Shown here piece by piece: positions 58,300 through 64,000 of a DNA stretch of 64,000 nt. The notes below the pieces were generated by a model. The model did no database searches, was not told the DNA's origin, and saw only the letters and a program-made list of their open reading frames with translations. The stretch is from contig LSRY02000005.1 in NCBI GenBank assembly GCA_001643675.2, forward strand, positions 1,366,501-1,430,500, given 5' to 3'. This DNA comes from Monocercomonoides exilis. Taxonomy: Eukaryota > Preaxostyla > Oxymonadida > Polymastigidae. How positions within the stretch are numbered: position 1 is the first letter of the stretch; each line of letters starts with the position of its first letter. The translations under genes were made by a program, and so were the position numbers.

Positions 58300-59841
58300 T
58301 AAAAATCGAAATAAATGAATAATCTCAAACTCGTTCCTTGCTCAATCACCAATCCTCCAAATTCATTAACATCAGAATTATCATTGTTTTCCATTCAACT
58401 TTTTTTTTATGGTTTTCAAAATTCATCGACCATTTTGGCATGGTTCAAATCACTCAAATGTCTTCACCAAAAAAAGTTGTTATTAAATACATAATTTTCT
58501 GGCTTTTTTCGAATGTCCTCGAAAAAATATTTTTATTTTGGGATTGAATAAAAATTATTGCTATCTTTTTGCGAAATTTTTAACGAATGCTCGCGATTCT
58601 TATAAGAATCGCTTTTAAAAACAAACGTATATGCGTTGGACCCAACTTATAAAGAAACAGAAATTTGAGCGTGAGAATTGTCTCACAAAATGAATAAAAA
58701 TACTTACAAATTCATAAACCGAGAAAGATGCTCATCGATGCGAGATGAAAATAGACATTGATATGTGTAAAGAAAGTGGCAAAAGTAATAATGGTGTAAA
58801 AATCTTTTTACAATTTAGTATCGCAAATAGAAAAATTGATTTTTTTTATCAACAATTTTTGCATCAAACAGTCCATTTTGGCTGTGCGCAAGATAAAATG
58901 ATAAGTTCATCAACACTAAAAATATTAAAATAAATTCTTCAATCTGAAGAACAGTACAAAATAATATCAGGGGTGTGGAGGATAATATTGATGGAAGAAA
59001 TTTTTTATCTTTTATGATTTCTGTTAAAAGTCGAAGAAAGTTGAATGCATAATTTGAATAAAGTGAGGTTAATTCATTTGGAACATAAATGCATCGCTCA
59101 GCATTGTAGAATGGATAAAGAAAAAGTCAGTTTTGAAAAGAAAATTTCAAGTTCTTACAACTCTTCATTGATGAGTGATTTCTTTAAAGTCATTCTTATT
59201 CTAATGTTCCCAGTTACAAAATTGAGCAATTCTTTGGTGTACATATGTTGATATATAAAAAACATTTTGCTCCTGTTTGCTATGCTTATTATTATATTTC
59301 CTGTAATTCATTTGTTTTGCGTCCAATTTGTAATTTGCATGAGAATTTCGTTTATTTTATCGATGATACCTTTGGACTGGGGCAAACTAAAAGCAAGACG
59401 AGAGTTTCACCAACTAACTCAATGGATATTATCACATTGACTGAGAAGCGAGATAATTCAAGATAAGAAACATCCTCTCATGCTCGAGAATCTTCAAGCC
59501 GGGCATCATAAACAATAACTTCATTGGCAAAAGAATAATAGTTTCCCAAACTCGATAAATTCCATTGAAAAAAATGTTATGCATCTCAAGTCAGATTCAC
59601 GTAATATCAAATGAAAGGACTCCAATTTATTGATCAATGATAAGGGAAATCTCCGCTCAAAAAATAAATTTCATTTTATTCATCTTCCATCCTCTTATCT
59701 TTTGTAGCAGCTTATTATTACGAATTAATTTTTGAATTCATCGCACGCTGATGTACTTCAATCATATCGAGTTCATATAATCAATAATTTCTGTTATTGC
59801 TAGCAATCCACTTTCCAAGCACAATAATTGATTCTGTTTCT
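58300..59841. other. Intergenic region, no gene recognised
   Basis: 1.5 kb with only short frames (up to 73 codons) lacking domains or splice support. Includes a perfect 20-bp palindrome (58593-58612). It separates the start of the helical-repeat gene from the 3' end of the MutL homologue. Confidence 0.55.
58593..58612. repeat. Perfect 20-bp palindrome
   Basis: GCGATTCTTATAAGAATCGC reads the same on both strands. No spacer, so it is a cruciform or dimer-binding type of symmetry rather than a hairpin terminator. It lies about 300 bp upstream of the minus-strand start codon at 58299. Confidence 0.9.
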
Positions 59842-60078
59842 TTATTTAAAGGAACCTGTTCTCTCATTCTGGAAGTGTGAATAATGATAAGGAAAGTACG
59901 AAGTCGGGTATGAAAGTGAAGAATGATCGCAGAGGAGCTGAATCGTTGGTCGTCCGTGAGGACAAGACCAAGGTGAATCAAGCTTTGCAAGGTGATCTAA
60001 GATCTTTTCATTTAAAAAATCCAGTTTTTTTTCAAAAGAAGAAGAAGAAAATCGAAATTTTTAAAAATGTTCAAAAAA

Positions 60079-60109
<31 letters not shown>

Positions 60110-63100
60110 AAAGCACACTGTTTTCATTTCTGGGTTGGAAAGAGATTTTCCAACCATCACGGAGCTTCTGCATGCTTTCGAAGCAAGCATAGCCCGAACA
60201 CGAGAAGGCATGGGCCGATTAGAAGGTGCAGTTTGCATAGCTTCAATAAGTTCGTGAATGTCTTCAAAAATTTAAAGTTAGTAATAAAGAAAGAAAGAAT
60301 ACCCAAATAAAAATTAAAAAAATGAAGAATATCAATTGCATTTTAAATATTATAAGAAATCAAACCATTCAACCCCAATTGAAGATTTCCTCTTGTAAAC
60401 GAAGGGACAGTAGTGAGATAAAGTGTGGTTCTTGTTCGCTTCAAAATCTCATTTTCCTTTCCAGCTTCGAAATCAAGACTGTTCTCATCAATTTTTATCA
60501 AATCGTTTGCAATGTCAGTCTCTGATTGAAAAACTTCATTCATTTCATCAACACATTTATAACTGTCTTTTTGTACTTCTTCTTCAACGATTTCGATGTT
60601 AAACCCATTTGCTTTGAATGTTTCAATGTTATCTATCACAAGCTGTTTTTCATCTTCAGGTAGATCCAACGGCTGCTTCACGAGAAGTGGCTGCCGAACA
60701 AATTTCGTCGATTTTGCTAATCGCTCGAAGTTGTATTTTTCATCGGCCGCGTGCTGGTCGATTATAAAAATTGTAGGTTTATATGGGTATTGTCTTTCTG
60801 AATGAGTTCGATTCTTTTCCTTCTCGTTGCACAAAGTTCCAGACGAATTCTCATCTTCTGTGGAACAATTTTTCTGAGAGGACTCTGACGAATCATCTGT
60901 TATCGGTGTGTCTTTCGCTTCGTTATCTCCAATGGAATAGTCATCTGATGCAAGAATGAAAGCAAGATTAAACTGCCCCAAAATGCGCAAGTGAGAAAAC
61001 TTCTGCTGTGGAAAATGGAATCGAAATTGGGGTTCTAAATCAAGCTCCTCTAACAATTCATCGTTATCATATTGTTTTTGATTAACAGATAAGCAATCCC
61101 ATCGGGTGTTTCCAGTCTTATTTTGCTCTGTCTGGCAACGCTTCATTTTCGTCTGGGAATAAAAGGAAGAGTCGCCTTTTCCTCCATATGCAATCGCATT
61201 CAGTGCGGATTCAAGCCTCAATTTCTGTGAGCTGACTGACCCAACATCTATCGATGTCGTATTCACTTGAGATTTCGTGCCAAGAAATGAAATTGATTGG
61301 CCAGTTGGTTTCCAATTGCTTGAAAACATATTTAAACTTGGAGTGAGTGTTTGTTGCTGTATGAGTTCATCAGAAGGCTCAAGAATAACTAAAGTTTCGC
61401 TCTTTTTTATCGCAGAAGCATCTAAATTTGGTTCAATTCTCAATCTTTTAGAATTATAGCGAAGTTCATCATTTATTTCGCTTTGTGACATTTCTAATTC
61501 CATGTTTTCATTTGACCATTCAAAGCTATTGCTGCATTCCTCTTCAAGATTTTGTGCTTGACTGTTATTGTTGTCTGCATCATATGTTTGAGAAGATATT
61601 TTCAAAGTCTCTTCCTGTTGAAACTCAGCAGAAGAATCCTTTTCATACTCCTGGTGTTGTTTCTTGTCTCTCTCATTGGTAATATCATCTTGTGCCTCGA
61701 AAATGGAATGTTCTTTCAGATCTTGTTCATCAACGTCTCTTACAAAATCGTTCACTTGCCTACGACCAAAGTTTGCAAGTGCTTCTTCATTGACTAAAAC
61801 ATCGTCATCTTCATTGAATGCTTCCTTTTGATTCTTTTTTCGAGGTTGCTGCTTGGGTAGAATAAATGTGTTTGTAGCAAAAGAGGATGGCGAAGTCAAT
61901 GATTTGCGTGTGTGTTGTAAGTCAGCAGTCGAGTCAGTCAACGAACGCTGAGTCAATAGTTGTGATTTAGCCGCTTGAGAAGCAAAAGGTATTTTTGGTG
62001 AATGAATAGGAGATATTGGCGTGGGTGAAACTGATGCCCCAAGAGACAAATTGTCTGTAACTGCATAGAAATCTTTCAAAGACGAAGACAGTGCAGGACT
62101 TAGCGGAGATTCGATATCGAAGCTTAGTGGTGGAGAAGTCATCCAATCGCTATCATCATCTGGCATCTCCTTTCCGATGCTGTCCAATGGTGGAATATCT
62201 CCATTGTCTTGTGCGAGAAGTTCGTTTTGCATCGCTTTATTAGTTCCGTCTGCAATTTTTGTTGAAAACACCCGCTCCTTTGGCATCCACACAGTCTCTA
62301 CAAGTTGCTGTCTTAACTGTTCTATGAGCGTGTTTTCGTCATCTCGTTCGATCATCACTCGCTTTTTGTCTACGCTCACATTTATATCAACAGCACGGCG
62401 TGGAAGCGTTAAGAACAAAAAATAGACTGGTTTTTTATTTTCTTTGGGATTATACATGGCAAATGTTTCATTGATTGTTTTTTGAAGACGTGGAATTAAC
62501 ACTGGCCTGTTATTGAGAAACAAAAATTGCTTGTCTCGTGGTAGTGAAGAAGAAGAAGAAGAAGAACTTGAAAAGGATGAATTTGCTGAATGAATTGCAA
62601 TTGAAGGAAGTGTTGTAAATCCAGATAATCTATTTCAACAGGTTGTGATAAATGATATTTTTGTGGAAATAACTTCAATGATACATCGTTACTGAAAAAA
62701 TAAAAAATGCAATACTGGAAAAAATCTGTTTTTATATCTACAGGTGAAAGTTCAGAACGAATCCCAGGACCAAATACGTTGACAATGTTATCGATAAGAC
62801 TGTGCGATCCATTTGTAGAAATTAATTCTTGAAATTTTCCTCTTAAGGACACGACATTTCATAAAGTCAAAAATGAAGCATCGTATGCAAAAAAAATTGA
62901 AAAATGTTTGAAAATGTATGTGCATCAAACCCATTTAAAGATTGATTGATCAATGAAATTCTAATACCAAGCCCTGCAACTGCATATGATTGCATAATGT
63001 TTATCAGCTTTGAATAATCTCGTTTTACATTCTTCACAAATTCATTTCTTCTCACAGGAAGATTTTCAAACAAAGCGCTTACTGTTGCAGTTGTGCCAAT

Positions 63101-63636
63101 CTTTGTAATAAGCAAATTTTTCAAAAAATTGTTCAAAAAAATATTTTTTGAATTTCAAACTGAACGTGGTTTTTTTGTTTGTGATTGAATCGATCCATCG
63201 TGGTTAAACTGTATGCATGTTCCAATCATTGAATTCTTATGTCTTGTGAATATTGTCAAATTTGACAGAGCGCAAAGCGATGATATTGCCTTTTAAATAT
63301 TCGATATTATAATATGTTGAATTACATACAAATATTTTAGCAAACTTCTCCTCTAAATCCAAATGTCAGCAAGGATGATAAGTCAGAAACAGACATTAGT
63401 TTGCTTGTTGCATGTTTCTGTCCAAGAAGGGGAATATCCGCTTCAGAAATTCCGTGTCCATCATCTGAAACTTCAATGCTTTCAAGGCCATAATTTTTCA
63501 ATGTGACTGCTATGCGACTCGCTTCGGCATCCAAAGCATTTTCCACAAGCTCTTTAACTGCAGATGTCAAATCTAAAATTACTTGTCCAGAACATATATG
63601 ATGAACACTATCTGCATCAATTTTTCTTATGGACAT
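59842..63636 (-). CDS. PMS1: PMS2-type MutL homologue (mismatch-repair endonuclease subunit)
   Basis: Seven exons in transcript order: 63636-63346, 63289-63161, 63100-62931, 62841-62674, 62629-60366, 60261-60119, 60003-59842, about 1108 residues, all phases closing. A 24-nt candidate intron inside the fourth would give 1100. The N-terminal GHKL ATPase is complete: VKELVENALDA (Glu29, Asn33), SDDGHGI (Asp58), KHATSK, FGFRGEAISSL (joined across intron 1) and LPVRRNEFVKN. QFLFLNNRP marks the transducer domain. After a long variable linker, the C-terminal domain has all three endonuclease motifs: DQHAADEKYNFE, ACRSSVM and CPHGRPT, the last two only after splicing. This identifies the PMS2/yeast Pms1 lineage, which pairs with MLH1 in MutL-alpha and nicks DNA during mismatch repair in the nucleus. 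The end after CPHGRPT (IQLLCDHSSLSYPTSYF...) is longer than usual. Yeast-style symbol used. Confidence 0.93.
60073..60112. repeat. AAAT tetranucleotide microsatellite in an intron
   Basis: About nine AAAT units on the plus strand (ATTT on the transcript) immediately downstream of the GTGTGC donor of the last PMS1 intron. Confidence 0.9.
62692..62715 (-). other. Candidate 24-nt intron in the MutL homologue
   Basis: On the minus strand, GTATTGC followed by a T-rich run ending TTTTTTCAG lies between DIKTDFF and NDVSLK. Removal leaves the frame unchanged (24 is divisible by 3). If retained it inserts the hydrophobic QYCIFYFF-type segment, unexpected in the ATPase domain. If spliced, the following exon is only 18 nt before the next, 44-nt, intron. 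Confidence 0.4.
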
Positions 63637-64000
63637 GTGAAATTTTATTAATGTTCAGCTTTGATTGTTTGAATAAATAAAAAGAAAAAGAAAAATTGAT
63701 TTAAATAATCAAATTTTATTTTGGGAAAATTATTCTCTAGAAAAATTAAAAAAAAATCATGTATATTTTTTTGAAAAATGTGCATTAAAAAAACCTCATT
63801 TATTGTATGCAAAGAGTTTTTTGCAAATTTTTTTATTTCTCGAGTTCAAGAAATATTTTATTACAATTTCAAATTTGATTTGATGTTTTCCTTTATAATA
63901 ATTGTTGTCTCTGAAAAATGAAGTTATTTTTGATGAATTATTGAAAAATCTTCAAAATAGCAACAACGATGAATCAAAAAATTATTTATTTATTTATTTA
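63637..64000. other. Upstream region of the MutL homologue to the window edge
   Basis: 364 bp, AT-rich, ending in an ATTT run at the window edge. Presumably includes the promoter; no specific element or other gene is seen. Confidence 0.45.

Overview
The window is AT-rich, intron-bearing DNA from a protist nucleus. Stops are ordinary TAA and TGA, long reading frames stay open under the standard code, introns are short (about 44-172 bp, GT...AG), and there is one tRNA gene. Two giant surface proteins (beta-helix stalk, one membrane span, degenerate kinase-like tail) together with dense introns suggest an anaerobic metamonad of the oxymonad/Preaxostyla kind (for example a Monocercomonoides or Blattamonas relative). 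This is an inference from gene style. Reading TAA and TAG as stops argues against Streblomastix-type code use.

Layout. A possible gene edge lies at 1-60. A giant receptor-like gene occupies 1201-11016 (minus), followed by an AT-rich stretch with MITE-like copies and long poly-A tracts. An MKP1-like dual-specificity phosphatase with gelsolin-like segments and huge serine-rich insertions fills 13708-20973 (minus). A compact housekeeping block covers 21.5-29.5 kb: a secreted 5'-nucleotidase-type metallophosphoesterase, a PfkB-family kinase, an unrecognised small multi-pass membrane protein, a 14-3-3 protein and a cyclin-box protein. From 29.5 to 44 kb there is no intact gene. That stretch holds two large terminal-inverted-repeat (TIR) elements (33.1-38.3 and 39.1-43.7 kb) with gene debris inside, and three intact MITE-like copies. 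A second giant receptor-like gene is at 44417-52561 (minus), with a broken paralogue beside it (53.1-54.5 kb). tRNA-His(GTG), an unrecognised three-exon gene and a complete PMS2-type MutL homologue finish the window.

How the parts relate. The two giant genes share nearly the same juxtamembrane and cytoplasmic tail at nucleotide level while their ectodomains have diverged. At least two further decayed relatives lie between or beside them, one of them inside a TIR element. This looks like a surface-protein family evolving by duplication, tail homogenisation and decay next to mobile DNA. The phosphatase, 14-3-3 and cyclin are all phosphorylation-related, but nothing in the sequence shows that they act together. 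Exon boundaries were solved by hand from splice sites, reading phase and family conservation; there is no transcript evidence.
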